Assembly (NCBI GenBank): GCA_011316305.1
Contig: SAUG01000051.1
Span: forward strand, 1 to 51,818
Direction: 5' to 3'
Source of the DNA: Rusavskia elegans
Taxonomy: Eukaryota > Ascomycota > Lecanoromycetes > Teloschistales > Teloschistaceae
Length of the DNA: 51,818 nt
This document shows, in pieces, positions 12,726 to 24,552 of the stretch (position 1 is its first letter; the number at the start of each line of letters is the position of its first letter). The notes below the pieces were generated by a model. The model was not told the DNA's origin. It did not search any database and saw only the letters and a list, made by a program, of their open reading frames with translations. A program made the position numbers and the translations under genes.

Positions 12726-14531
12726 TCAATTGCTCGATAAAGAAGTATGAGCGCGGAATGACTTTCGCCTGTACATTGCATTAGTGTAAAATCGGACAAG
12801 AACTGCGCTCAAAACATCACCTCCACCAGAGAGTGTCTCAATCTTCTCCGCGTCGACTTCGGACACCTTGTCGTCGTTGAACCACCACCACTTTCCATCT
12901 TCCTCCTTTCTTTTACCGGTCTTGGCGTCCATAGGTCCTTGCTTCTTAACGTATGAAGTGTAGTGACCGCTGTCTGCACTGGCTCCTTGATGCGTGACCA
13001 GTCCCCGGAGTTCGTACAAGCCCGACTTGTTCGCTCCTTCGTCTTTGGCTAGATCGGGGTTGATTAGCGAAAAGAGCTCCTGCTTCGCCGCCAGGATCGA
13101 CGCCGCTCGCTCGGCATCATATTCTGCATCCGTCTTGTATACGGCGTCTGCCATCTTCGCGTCTCCGTCTTTGTTCTCGGCTTGCTTGTCTTTCACCAGC
13201 CTTTTCTCGTCGGCGGGACCATCGGCTTTGAGCTCTCGCTGGCGGTCCTCTTCTTGCTTGTGGGCCACTTTTTGCCGCTTGCGTGCGCGTGTAAAGTCTT
13301 CCTCATCTTTGCGGATTTCTCGTACCTTATCTCGCACAGGGACCAGCTGCTTCCTCAATGTCTCGGTGCAAAATTCGACGACGTCTAGCTCGTGAGTGAA
13401 AGTGACTTTGCGCATGATCTTGGCTTTCTTCTGAGCCTCTCGTTTCCAGAAGAAGCGCACAAAGTGTACGGTGAGATACTTTGGCAAACGAGCTATCCGA
13501 GACTTCTTCGTATAGATGGCATCACGATCGAGTACGGCAGACTTCTTCTCAATCTTCTCCTCAAGACCCGCCAGTATGCCGTCTCTTAGGTGGTTTGTGT
13601 CTTTGTTGATGTGACAGTCGAGCTTCAAGAAAACATCCTCGCCGCGAACGGGCTCCTCGCCGCCTTCTCTTGCTCCGACCTCGTCACATTCGAGTACGGA
13701 TTCGAATCGGCCGGAGAGGTACTTATCTATGAATGACACATCAGCCGTCGGTTGCGATGGTGCTTCTGCCTCTTTTGCTGCAGTATCTTTGATTTGGAGT
13801 TTCTGACGTAGTTGGGATACAATCTGCGACCATGCCTCTTCGGCGTCTTGTTGTGCATACCCATTGCCGGTTTTGGACTTTTGAGCGAATTGTGGAAAGG
13901 CTGTCCTAAGGGCAGTAAGAAACATCATGGGAGGGAAGCCATCTTGAGTCTCGGACATTTGCTTGTAGAGATCTCGCAAGGAAGATGTAAGATCTAAGGA
14001 ATTGCCACCGATTCGAAATTGGCTCAGATCAGGACCGCTCGAGGAGCTTGAGGCCGAATACTTTTGCAGCTCTTCTTGTAATTCGGGCACGCACCGCAGT
14101 GTCTGAAGTGTGCTGTTCATGTAACAAGTGTTTCCCAGATTTACCAGACCAGCCGGAGTTGCGCCCTCGGATCTGGCTGCCTCGGCCTCTGTCATGTCTT
14201 CCACGAATTTCATCTTCTCCTTCGGTCGCTCCAGAGCAGCTGATATACTTGAAGGAGTACCCATCATCATGAATGTTTGACCCGGCTTAGCACCCAGGGT
14301 AGAGAGATCAGTCTCATCTTTGAGCTGGCCGCCCTTGACAAGGATTTTTTGCCGCTCCGGTTCGACGCCAGTCAAGGAGTAAAGTTGGAATTTAAAGGTT
14401 TCGCCGGTTGAGGTAGGATCAAGCTCAATTTCGTGACGCTTGCCCTGATGCTTGACGAAAACTATACGAAATGTCAGTCGGAGCTAAATGACATCGCCCT
14501 TTCAAGTCCCATTACCTTGAATTCCCTCCAT
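12726..14531 (-). CDS. UBP6: ubiquitin C-terminal hydrolase Ubp6/USP14, 583 aa
   Basis: Two exons: 14531-14516 and 14461-12726, with a 54 nt intron after 16 nt of coding. The product is a cysteine protease that trims ubiquitin chains on the 26S proteasome. An N-terminal ubiquitin-like domain covers about residues 1-75 and docks on the proteasome base. The USP catalytic domain follows: the Cys box GLVNLGNTCYMNS with the nucleophile at about residue 118, the QQDAEE motif, the His box SADSGHYTSY at about residue 505, and the WWWFNDDKVSEV acidic-residue box near 530. The order and spacing match the family. A Lys/Glu-rich insert between about 380 and 440 is longer than in yeast. The short first exon was chosen because it supplies the start of the ubiquitin fold (MEGIQVFVKHQGK). 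It is divergent from ARPC4. Confidence 0.96.
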
Positions 14532-14873
14532 CGTCGCAAGAGCTGATCCTGTACTGAAATTGACAGACCAAGGCAACTGTTGAAGTATGAGCAGGCTTCT
14601 CGTAAGCTTCAGAGATTTTGTTGCATGCTCACGCAACTGGTATGTCGTATGATCGTCGGCGAATTTGACCGACGTATTGCCGTCTCAAGCGACTATGATG
14701 CCATGCCACAGCTTGCTTCAGTTGACATCAGCTTCCTGATAAATGCCTGTAAACCAAGATGGATCACACAATAGAAGTGTCAACTGGCGGAAGAAAATAC
14801 TTATTCAACTCATGAAGCCTTGATCCTTTTCCTATACCCATCATAGAAATCTTACTGGCAGCTGAGCAGCGCA
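14532..14873. promoter_or_regulatory. shared UBP6/ARPC4 promoter region
   Basis: These 342 nt separate the two divergent start codons, so the genes probably share a bidirectional promoter. I see no clear TATA box, as is usual for constitutively expressed fungal genes. Confidence 0.55.
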
Positions 14874-15586
14874 ATGGTGAGCCAATCATCAGGAATGTAT
14901 ATGACCTACTGACATTCGTAGTCGCAATCTTTGCGCCCCTATCTCCAATGCGTCCGCTCATCCCTGACCGCCGCCCTTTCTCTCTCCGACTTCGCATCTC
15001 AAGCGTCCGAACGACACAACGTGCCAGAAATCGAAGCCGCCAGCTGCCCCGAAGTCCTCCTAAACCCTTTGACCGTCTCAAGGAACGAGAACGAAAAGGT
15101 TCTGATAGAACCAAGTGTGAACAGCGTCCGAATCAGCATCAAGATCAAACAGGCAGATGAGATCGAGAACATACTGGTGCACAAATTCACGAGGTTCTTG
15201 ACACAAAGAGCGGAAGCCTTCTTCATATTAAGGAGGAAGGCAATAAAGGTAGATGAACCAGGACGAAGCGGAGATGGCAGCTGCTTATCCGCGGGCACAG
15301 GGCTACGACATTTCATTTCTCATCACGAACTTCCACACCGAGGACATGCTGAAGCATAAATTGGTGGATTTCATAATACAGTTCATGGAAGAGGTGGACA
15401 AGGAAATATCCGAGATGAAGCTCTTTGTATGTGATGGACGATCCTGGTGATACCCTTACTCAAATGGAGTGCTAATACTTGTTCAGCTCAATGCAAGAGC
15501 AAGATTTGTTGCGGAGTCATTTCTTACACCTGTGAGTAGAACAATGCCGTTGGTTAGGCCACTGCTGACCATAGCAGTTCGATTAG
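14874..15586 (+). CDS. ARC19: Arp2/3 complex subunit 4 (ARPC4, p20), 169 aa
   Basis: Five exons: 14874-14876, 14922-15248, 15301-15426, 15487-15531 and 15578-15586; all introns are 46-60 nt and phase 0. The product is a structural subunit of the Arp2/3 complex, which nucleates branched actin filaments at endocytic patches. It closely follows the family: [17 protein letters not shown] near the start, [53 protein letters not shown] and [20 protein letters not shown] near the end. The length of 169 equals the usual 168-169. The ATG is its own exon: the GTGAGC donor follows it immediately. The last exon holds only two residues and the stop. The exon chain is supported by perfect agreement with the family. 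Confidence 0.96.
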
Positions 15587-17801
15587 TTGCATTCCAACTT
15601 CCCAGCTCTTAACGTTGCATCCCGACAATGCCTCTGCCCAATCGATCAAAACCAAAAATCATGACTATGCAACCTCTAGTTCCCATGACGTTATAAATTC
15701 CACGATTTCTCGTGCTCTCAGTCCTACGACAATATTCGAATCCCGCTCTCGTAAGCTTGGAGTGATACTCAAGGTGCTCCTTGACATTGAAGATGCCCCC
15801 CCTTAAGATCATTCCTAGATGGGGGAGTCGAAGTTTTATGGAAGTTTTTTATGAATCTTCATCTACTGATCCAAGAATCCACTGTCTCCCAAACGAGAAG
15901 TCCACCGTTCCTTTTGCCAAGTTCTCCCTTCGTCCTAAGTGCATTAGTATTAGTAGCGGAGTGAACGCTAATGCATCTCAACCCACCCGAGATTGAGAAC
16001 ACTCCCGTCACCGCTGCCGTCCGGACCACTGCCCAGCGTCAACCTCTCACCAAGTCACAGATGCCTTAGGATTTCCCATCCCTCGAGTAGGCTGATCCCA
16101 ACATCCGATGTTACTAAGATCTAGGGCGATTATTCAAACCTACTCTCTTCTCACGTCACATCAAATACCTTGTCTATGCGTTGGTTCGTCATCGCCGCCA
16201 GGAGTCTTGATCCATCCGACTGATCCCCCGATGCGCTTTTCCCATACGCGTTCTGTTGACCTGGTTGAAGGGGGGACCAAGGTACGTCCTCTTAACACTT
16301 GCGCGAACGCCCCTTGATAACATCTTCTACGATTCACTTTTGACTGTCTTAGTCATTGCCCTTCAGACCAGAGCTGCCGTGTGGCTTTTCCCTCTCCTGG
16401 GCTTTCTCGAATGAGAGAGCCTCAGATTCTGAGGATGTGATTGCAGTCTGCGCACTCACTGCTGCTCTCCTCGAAGCATCGGCTTCCTATGTACCCTCGT
16501 AGCAGTGGCTAAGGGAGGAGAGCGGTGTACATTTGCCTTAAGTAATCAACACTCCGTCTGTCTCACGAGCCATCACTACGGTGACGAACTTCGCCCTCCT
16601 CCTCTTCCGACGGCTGATCCCATTTATTTGGCTTCCGATTATGAAATTTCCTCAGTGGATGCAACCGAACCGCAGCAGGGACTTCTTCACGGATTCGCCG
16701 GCTCAGCGATGACCTCTTCAGCTTCTTCGGGGCATTCCCTTCTTCACAGTGTACCTAAGTCTTGCAGGTCGGCTTTCTGGTGTTTGATTATGTGTCATCT
16801 ACCATTAGTCGTACGGTACCTCAACCTAGGCGAAAACTCTCGAGACTTCCTGCTAGCCTCTTTGGAATGGTTACTTGTCACAACAAACTTACATTCATTT
16901 CGACTCATACTCCTTTTCTCGTCGAGATTAACGACCCGAAAAGCTGGATGCCAAGGCTCCTTGAGGGCAGGTTTCTTTGATCCAACATGAACTCCGGATG
17001 CCGATGGCTTGCAAGGACCAATCGACACGTCAGCTGCCATCTTTGGGGTCACGACCGAGGCAATGTGTTCGGAAATTCTGGTGTATCAAGATCTGTAAGA
17101 AGCGTATCGGTCTCTTCCAACGAAAAAGATGTGTGTGTATCAGGATCTTTCATGACGAAATTTCAATGGGATAGCCAAGCTCCTTCATCTTGCTTCTCTT
17201 TAGCATCACAACCTTCCCTGGCTATGGGTGTATCAGAGGGCTTTGATCCAAGGTTGTAGAGGGAGCTGAACGAGTCAGAAGGATTGTCGGCTTGTGTAAG
17301 TCTCCTCGAAATTTCACCGTTTGCATCGTTCCTCAGCGTGACTGATCTGTCCGTAGCATTTACGTTTCAATGATATAGGTGGTAGTTCTGAGATTGCCCT
17401 TACTTCATACTTGCTTCACTCTTCGACAAAGGATATTCTTGTCTAGGTCAAGTGACCAAGTAGGAGGGTTGTTGGGTTGTATTATCAAATACTTCCACAT
17501 TAAAGCTCGGTCCCTCGTCTTCAACGCTCTTTCAACACTTCTGGGGATCAACATCTGTGAAGGACGCCCAGATTGACAACAAGTCTGTTGATCAGCAAAG
17601 AGCTTCCTCACACGGATGATGTAAGTGTAGCGCACATCGCTTCATGTTCCATACCAAGGATCCTTCACACAATTAGCCCAGAGTACTCCACATTCACCGT
17701 TCTGTCAAAGCATTCTTCACTCATTGCCAACTTCTATTGATTTGACTTCATCTGTATGAGAAGCAGTCATTGACTCTTTGCTGGCTTGCAGCTGGTGAAG
17801 A
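15587..17801 (+). other. gene-free stretch, probable long leader of RRM gene
   Basis: No domain-bearing ORF is seen in these 2.2 kb. A well-formed intron-like element lies at 17296-17356 (GTAAGT donor, CTGAT branch, GTAG acceptor), and another acceptor-like CTTGCAG stands just before the start codon at 17802. This fits a long spliced 5' untranslated leader for the downstream RNA-binding-protein gene. Confidence 0.4.
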
Positions 17802-20800
17802 ATGAATACCTATAGTTCGCCCAAAAACCCCGACCGCAATCACTACTCAGCAAGATCGTCCAGGGCTTCTCGTCTCTGGCAGTTGGGAGCAACTGACGCG
17901 ATGTCGGCCAGCATGGACGATTCGGTAGCTTTTGCCCCCACAGGACGATCCATGGGGATTCATCACTCGGTTTCGACACCGCAAATGCAACCCTGGAGCG
18001 TCGGTGAGCCTTCCGGCCAGTCGTCTGCCCGGTACACCTCCGGACCCTCGGCGTTTCGAGGGCTAGGGAATAGCGTAGGTTTTCAAGATCATCTTGGCCG
18101 TCGAGGATACTAAATCTTGTACAGTTTGCGGCGAAGGAAGAAAATATTCGGCTCTCCAATATATCAAAGATGACAGAACCCAGCTATGGGAGTCCTAGCC
18201 GGTTTATCGGCAAATCGCCAAACCCACGCGATCAGCCAACGAACCGCGCTCCTCGTCCTGCGGGCCTGGCTTTCGGCAGTATTGACGAAGGAACGCAGCC
18301 AGATCATGCAGGCCCCAAGTCAGCTCCAGCACACGTGAAGTCTTTCGATGATCGTGCCAAAGATGAAGGTTTCCGCCCATGGAACCCGGATGATTTTGAC
18401 GACCGTTGGCAACCCGGTCTTGACGAAATGTAAGTACCAACCATCTATGGTGGTCCTCTTCGAAAGGTGCACTCTGACGCATCGTACTTTAGACCCTCAT
18501 CAATAAGCAACTCCACTTCACGGCAGACTTCGCATTGGGACTTGCTCCAAGCGCAGCTTGGATATCATGGAGTACAACCCAACAGCCAAGACCAGAATGG
18601 CACGACGCCAGCGACCTCTGGTGCAAGGGGGGAAGAGTCAGCCTCGGAAGCGATCGTGGGTCGTGGGTATGACAATCTGGCCAGATATGTGGCTATCGCT
18701 AGCAGCGGCCAGTAAGTACCACCGGGAGCATGTTGACAAGATCTTAGATTCTGACCACCTCACAGGCAATGCGCTCAAGTACCTGAGCTTGAACGCCTCA
18801 TGTTGACGATGCTCAATCTTCGGGGGGACCACAACGCTCTATTGTCCATCGATCGATCTGGCCGCAACGTCGTCCGTCAATATATGTACGAGCAAATCTT
18901 CGATGCCGATGACGGCAGCTCGAGACTCTCCAGAGATAACCCTAAGGGCCTCGTCGATATCGGGGGTGAATTGATGACACGGGAAGCTCTGCACCACCAA
19001 ATCAAGTGCTTCCTTGAGGATAAGCTTGAGGAGATGATCAGATCTCCAAGTCCTCAAATCAGCACACCACAAGCGGAGTTCCAAGGCACCCAAAGCCATC
19101 ACCCACACGCTAGCCTCCAGTATGCAGGACCTGGCTATCCCGCTAACATCGAGAGGCATCATTATGATGGCGGCTACGTCAGCGCTGATCGAGCGCCCCC
19201 ACTGGACGTGTCACGCTCGGGTCGACGCCAACACTCACCGCCGGTACACGGGTTCGAAGCACTTAGCCTTGGACAGCAGCAAGGAGGCACCCATCAAGCC
19301 TGTCAAGGTCCCAGACTTACAGAAACCTCCAACATGAACAGCCAGGTTCACCTTCGAGACCAATCCGCAAACAGACCTGGGCTTAGCCATGGAGCTCAGA
19401 ACTTCCCATACGGTCCACAACCACTCGGAATGGTGCCTCAACAAAGCAGCGGACCCTTCCAACAACAGCTCGTCGGCCCCCACGGAGTGTTCTACCACGG
19501 TCCTTACATGCCTTCCCAGATGGCACCAATGGGTTTCTACCCCGGAGGTCAGGCCGTTTCCCAGCCCGGCCCGATGGTCCCTTACGGCGCTCCGTTCTTG
19601 CGGGTTCCACAGCACGGAAATCCAATGATGCCGGCACATTACATGCCGAACCAGCAGATGGCGATGAACGCGTTTCAGCCACATTGGGCACCTGGACCAT
19701 CCTACATGATGCAGCCACCCCCCTCTCAATGGTCTTCTGTACCTGGCTATCTTGGAAGTGTCTATGGGTCAATGAATCGGACACAGAGCCCACTCACAAG
19801 GAATTCGGATAGTCCTTTCCAGGGTCGCGCTGGACGAAGCGTTGTCTCGGAAGTGGCTCTGCTGCCGTATCGACCTGGATCGGATGACATGTTCCCCTAT
19901 GGCCAACAAGGTGGGAGCGTACAGTTTCAAGAACTGACTCGTAACGGGGGACCAAGTTACGATCAGGCGACACGGCCGGAGATTCTCCCATTCGTGGAGA
20001 ATGCTCGCAAAGCCAAGCCGGCCGAGTGGGGTGTTCTGCGCATCGGAAACGTAAGTCGGAGATGCAAAGTGTTGTATTCAAGGGGTGCCTGACTCATTGT
20101 TTTGCTCTGCATCGTTTGTATCCAAGTTTGTGATTGTATAAATGAGTTGACGTAGGCATGTCGTTGAGACAGAGTTGTTTGACTTTAGCGAATTGCTAGC
20201 AACGCCAAGGCCTTCTTTGCTGTCCTCTCCTTTCCAATTTTCTTCAATCTTGACGCGTTGTTCAGGCAGCTAGGCATGCCCTCTTCTACTTTTTGCAAGC
20301 TGAGGCTGATATACGGATGGTGCTTACAGATCCCGTACACTTTGACCAAACAGGAAGTCCTCGGCTTCCTCGGCCGCAACGCCAAAATCATCACCCCCGA
20401 ATATGGCGTCGCCGTACACATTATCATGGATCGGCCAACAGGAAAGACTATGGATTGCTACGTCGAATTCTTCTCTCAGGGCGATGCGCAGGCTGCCCTT
20501 AACAAGTGTCTTATACGAGGTAGCCAACTCCGACTGGGCGAACGCGTCGTTGACGTGCACATGAGCTCCCAGGACGAACTGTTGAAGGAGCTATTCCCAC
20601 GCGCAAAGAACTGCACCTGGGAATACGGGCGGCCAAAAATTACCGAGAGCACGGAACCGTACAACACCGGCTTCAAGGCATTCGTGACTAACGAGGAATT
20701 ACTCCAGACAGTAACGTGGGCCGACAAGCCACATCGCGTAAGTACTACCTTGATCCATTTTGTCCTTTCTTCAGACTGTCCTTGCTGTTATCGAAGTAGG

Positions 20801-21680
20801 ACCGTATACTCCTTTCGAAGGCAGCATACTCTTCTTGTTGCCTTGGTGCTGTATTGTTTCGCGCTATTAGCATGTTGCTGTACCTTATGGTCATCCATTT
20901 CTTACTTAATCTAACGTTTTCGTCTGTTGGGGCCTAAGGTAATGAAGCTTATCAGAAGTGAGCAGAATGAGATGGAGGTTTCTTATATACTACGCTCCGT
21001 ATAATTACTAATTGTCGACGTAGTCTAATTATACTCAGAAGTGCATGCAGCGGCCCTATGAGTGTATGATCAGCACACTGGCAAAGGTATGCAGCCAATC
21101 CAGATATAGGGACGAGCAGCCTGACCTCGAGACAGTTTCCCTGGTTCTGCGTCGATCGGTACACCATCAAGACGCGCGATGAGTTGTTCAGATCGACGTT
21201 GAGTCTGGTCAATATTCTCATGAACGAGCTCAACCGTGCCAACGAAGCGTACATGCCTCACATTTCCGAGACCCTCCTGACCGACCTCCTCTATGCCGCG
21301 CTTAACGTTCCAGCATTCAGTGAGCAGCAGCGCTGGCACCTCCGCAAGGCAGCGTCGGCTGTTGGCGCAAAGGTGCGGATGAGCCCGCTGGCAGAAGTCT
21401 GGCCTTTTGAAGTTCTAGGACGCAAAGTGGGCATCGACGAAGATGTTGTTCAGGTACCAGGCCACACATCACTCATTTAACGAGACGTGTCTGACATGCA
21501 CAGAAATATGCTCAAATACTCCAATCACACCCCGCCAACACCTCCAAAGACACGGCCTTTGGCGAATGGACCGCCATCAGCAACGAGGCTTTGGGACTGC
21601 AAACCATCGGGCAGATTGGCACTCATGAGATGGAGATGCTCTTGAGCATGCTCGGTGACGTTCTTCCACAGTCTTTGTGA
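17802..21680 (+). CDS. RRM RNA-binding protein, 1010 aa
   Basis: Eight exons: 17802-18074, 18125-18429, 18493-18711, 18766-20050, 20330-20737, 21039-21086, 21136-21453 and 21504-21680. All boundaries keep frame. An RNA-recognition motif spans about residues 688-772: strand one WGVLRIGNIPY, helix one KQEVLGFLG, and an RNP1-like segment DCYVEFFSQGDAQAA. After it comes a conserved-looking helical module (residues about 830-1010) with QRPYECMISTLAKFPWFC and a C-terminus rich in Leu/Met. Residues about 395-640 form a Pro/Gln/Met/Tyr-rich, prion-like disordered stretch; the N-terminal 230 residues are Ser/Pro/Asn-rich and probably disordered. It is likely a cytoplasmic or shuttling mRNA regulator. 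Introns 4 (279 nt) and 5 (301 nt) are about five times longer than the others. The true start could lie in an upstream exon. Confidence 0.88.
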
Positions 21681-22448
21681 CCCTTTTCCGGGGTTCCCAG
21701 GCCGTCATCAAACGGCGGAGGAATAGGATGGAAGAAGTTCGCATGTTCTCTTCGAGATGGAAGTAAGCCTGGCAGAGGAATTCGACTCATCCGCACACTC
21801 TTTCAAACCCTATTCATTACATTCACATGGTATGGCGGCCTTCAGAGAGGACATTTTCTTTTACGTTGCAGCGACATGGGACAGCACTAGTGACTACCGA
21901 TTTCACAACGGGGATTGATGGGAGGCGACTCGGCGTGCAGCAGGCCTTTGGGGTAGCGATTAATCTTGTCTTTCGGTGGACCTTTCTGCATTTTGGTGGT
22001 GTTTGAACTTGCTAGCTGGCTATTGCGTTGCATGACTGTTCATGAGATGGCATGTGAAGAAGTTGGGCCTTGGCAAGTTGGAAAGACGATGGAGCAAAAT
22101 GGGTGGAGAAGGCAGGAAGGCAAGTATGCAATAGAGACAGCAAAGGGATGATCTTCTAGCGCTTGACTGAAAGGATGAGATTTAAATTGCTCAAACTTGC
22201 TCCTTTGCCCTTTGTACGGTGGCTGTGTTTTTCGAACGATTCGTTAAAAATGATTGGTGCTGTGTTTAGAAACGCAGACAAGCTATCAAACATTCTATCT
22301 GCTACCCATCACACAAGATGCAGACCAACGGCAAGAGCTGAAAATGATCGAGCGAGGCTCTGTACAGTCATAAAGCCGCTTGCAGGTGGACTCTTCAGTT
22401 GCACGGCTGCCACACGAAATCCGTGTAAGAAAGAATCCCGGGTCATAT
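21681..22448. other. gene-free stretch
   Basis: This is the 3' flank of the RRM gene. Nothing recognisable is seen beyond chance ORFs. Confidence 0.5.
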
Positions 22449-23435
22449 ATGCTGGGAAGGCACGACTTGCACCTACTACACCACCTCATCCTAAGGTATA
22501 TGTATTTCCCGTCAGCATTCGATGGCTCCGATCGGGGCGTTTCGTCCTTTCCATCCGCCATCGCATTCGAGTATACCTACGAACTTCTTCGTCGCTGCCA
22601 TGTTTCACTTGCCCCTACTCTACCAGACCGGATGTGCCAAGACATCAAATGGCATAACTCGCTCAGCTTTAAGCATCTACATCAAGCTTATATCGACGAC
22701 TGGACTTTGGTCAAGCTGGACAGACTGCACGACACATACCTCTGGACTATTTATGACCGTTCTTTGGATTCAGAGGGTATCGTTGAGCGCACTCTGTACC
22801 ATGTCGTTCGGACTGAGCTTCCCCCCCGGGCCCGCATCTGCTATCTTGCTACCTCTGCATCCGCCATGGATTCGCCGATAGGGGTTGAACCTACAGCGCA
22901 TTCTTTCTGGTGCTATACGCAAGCTGGGTGCATCCTTCAGCACGCACCGCAGTGGATATGCAGACGCAACATTATCGGGCCGCAGCTTTCATTTCCTGCC
23001 ATGACAAACCCAATCTCTCGGCCAATTGCGATACGGCTTTTGTGCGACACACCACCTTCGGTCTGCCTTGACCACGTTGTCAGAAGTCCCCACGATGCGG
23101 TCCAGATTCTGCGATCGCGGACGCCAGTCTGGGCATGTTGCCTTTTGCAGACACGAACATGTCGATCTCCACGTGGACCGTCATCCAACAAGGCAAACCC
23201 TATCCCAAATCGGGCACGGCGGGCGGGCGGCGTCGATGTGTTTCCTGGCTTCGGGACAGAAAGGCCCCGCATACGCACAATTGACAGCTGCATTCGACCT
23301 TTAGCACCCGCGGCCAAGAGCAGAATATGGACATGCTCCCTCCATTGCCACGCAGCCTTCTTTTCTCCACTACACCAATCTGCGCTTCCTACCCCCTGCA
23401 CTTTGAAGCGATCAGGGCAATCTATTATCTGGTGA
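22449..23435 (+). CDS. unrecognised ORF, 328 aa
   Basis: The frame is open for 351 codons from 22380 and has its first ATG at 22449. A run this long is unlikely by chance at this base composition, but I recognise no family. Residues about 30-160 look protein-like (FKHLHQAYIDDWTLVKL and LDRLHDTYLWTIYDRSL), while the second half is rich in Cys, Arg, Pro and Ser, as shadow frames often are. No signal peptide, membrane segment or convincing intron is seen, although a GTAAGA donor-like site lies at 22425, just upstream of the ATG. It may be an orphan gene, the remains of one, or spurious. Confidence 0.3.
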   Translation: MLGRHDLHLLHHLILRYMYFPSAFDGSDRGVSSFPSAIAFEYTYELLRRCHVSLAPTLPDRMCQDIKWHNSLSFKHLHQAYIDDWTLVKLDRLHDTYLWTIYDRSLDSEGIVERTLYHVVRTELPPRARICYLATSASAMDSPIGVEPTAHSFWCYTQAGCILQHAPQWICRRNIIGPQLSFPAMTNPISRPIAIRLLCDTPPSVCLDHVVRSPHDAVQILRSRTPVWACCLLQTRTCRSPRGPSSNKANPIPNRARRAGGVDVFPGFGTERPRIRTIDSCIRPLAPAAKSRIWTCSLHCHAAFFSPLHQSALPTPCTLKRSGQSIIW

Positions 23436-24552
23436 TTTGTCGTCGGTGATGCTCGTCGCCAACATCTCGCCTAGTCGTCAAGCCTGGATGCTTCCAACGA
23501 TCGAAAGAAGCAAGCTGCAGAGAGTGAGGTCAAAGTACACACCACACCAACGATGCAAGCCTCTCGCTTCCCCAAGCCATCGCAATGGTTAGTTACCGCA
23601 ATTGAAGCATGGGCAGTCCCGACGCCACAGGGAAAACACCTTAAAATTGCAAACCACCCAATCTGGCCTTAAGGCTTACGGACGCAAGCCTCCAGCGTGT
23701 GCTACCGTCAGCGACTTGACCGACCGCTTTCGTCTGCCTGCATATGTTGACCCATAAGCAGATAAGGGCCTCGCAACAAACTTCCTTGTTGGTGAGGATT
23801 GCTAGAAATCACACGACGTGCCCCTACAAAATCGGGGGTCCGGAAATAATGCAGTCGGCCTGGAAAAGAGATCGGCTAATTGAGCTCTGGCGAGCTGCCT
23901 GGTCGATGAAGCAGGAGAGCCAATTCTAGTCGACTAATGGAAATTTCCGCAAACATCTGGAAGGAGTCTAGACCTTTCAGCACCACTGGGCACTTTCGCT
24001 AAGCGAGTCCTCTGATAGGTCACCGCAATAGGGGCAACTGATCACTGCATGACGACGAGATTCAGTTCACCCACGGTGGACATCCGTTATGTTGCAAGAA
24101 TTCTGTTGATGTCGACTGCTCCTGAAGCGTCTTCCTTAGAGGCTCCACGATCAGCTCATGGGTTCGAACAGGAAACAGCCAAGCCACGGCGTTCGACGAA
24201 GCCGTCGAGGACATGCTGTCGGTCGCATCCGAGATCGCGATCCTGGGGCTTGCCTACAGACATGTCCGATGATTGGTTTGCTATGCCGATCGACGCTTTA
24301 GGTCCATGCCCATGGAGGACTCGCCCGGATGCTAGCGGCTTGCTGCTTACCGTAGCCCTGGGTCTTTCATATCAAATCTTTGCTCTGAAGACTCCTCCAT
24401 TGGCTCTCCCAGGCTTCGTATCGACCTCGTAATAATTGACCCAAGTCCAGCTCGTCTGACTGATTTGCAGTCCGCTTAAGCTCAGACTTCAGGGCAAACA
24501 ACGACATTTCGCTTATTCGGCCGTAAGCTACAAATGATTCGCTGATGGTCAG
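23436..24552. other. gene-free stretch
   Basis: Short ORFs only. A 28-codon helical-looking frame near 24186-24269 ends in a stop and may be the tail of a decayed gene, but it has no recognisable partner exons. Confidence 0.4.

Noticed and set aside
16505..16990. Plus-strand ORF of 161 codons upstream of the RRM gene
   Set aside because: Three frames are open in the same region and none shows a domain; the stretch is better explained as a long leader or promoter.
22163..22657. Overlapping ORF upstream of the 328-aa frame
   Set aside because: Overlaps the longer frame, Cys/Arg-rich, with no start context or domain.
19251..24165. GGTTCGAA-like strings as tRNA B boxes
   Set aside because: No A box or cloverleaf pairing could be found around these strings; the one near 19251 lies inside the RRM coding exon.
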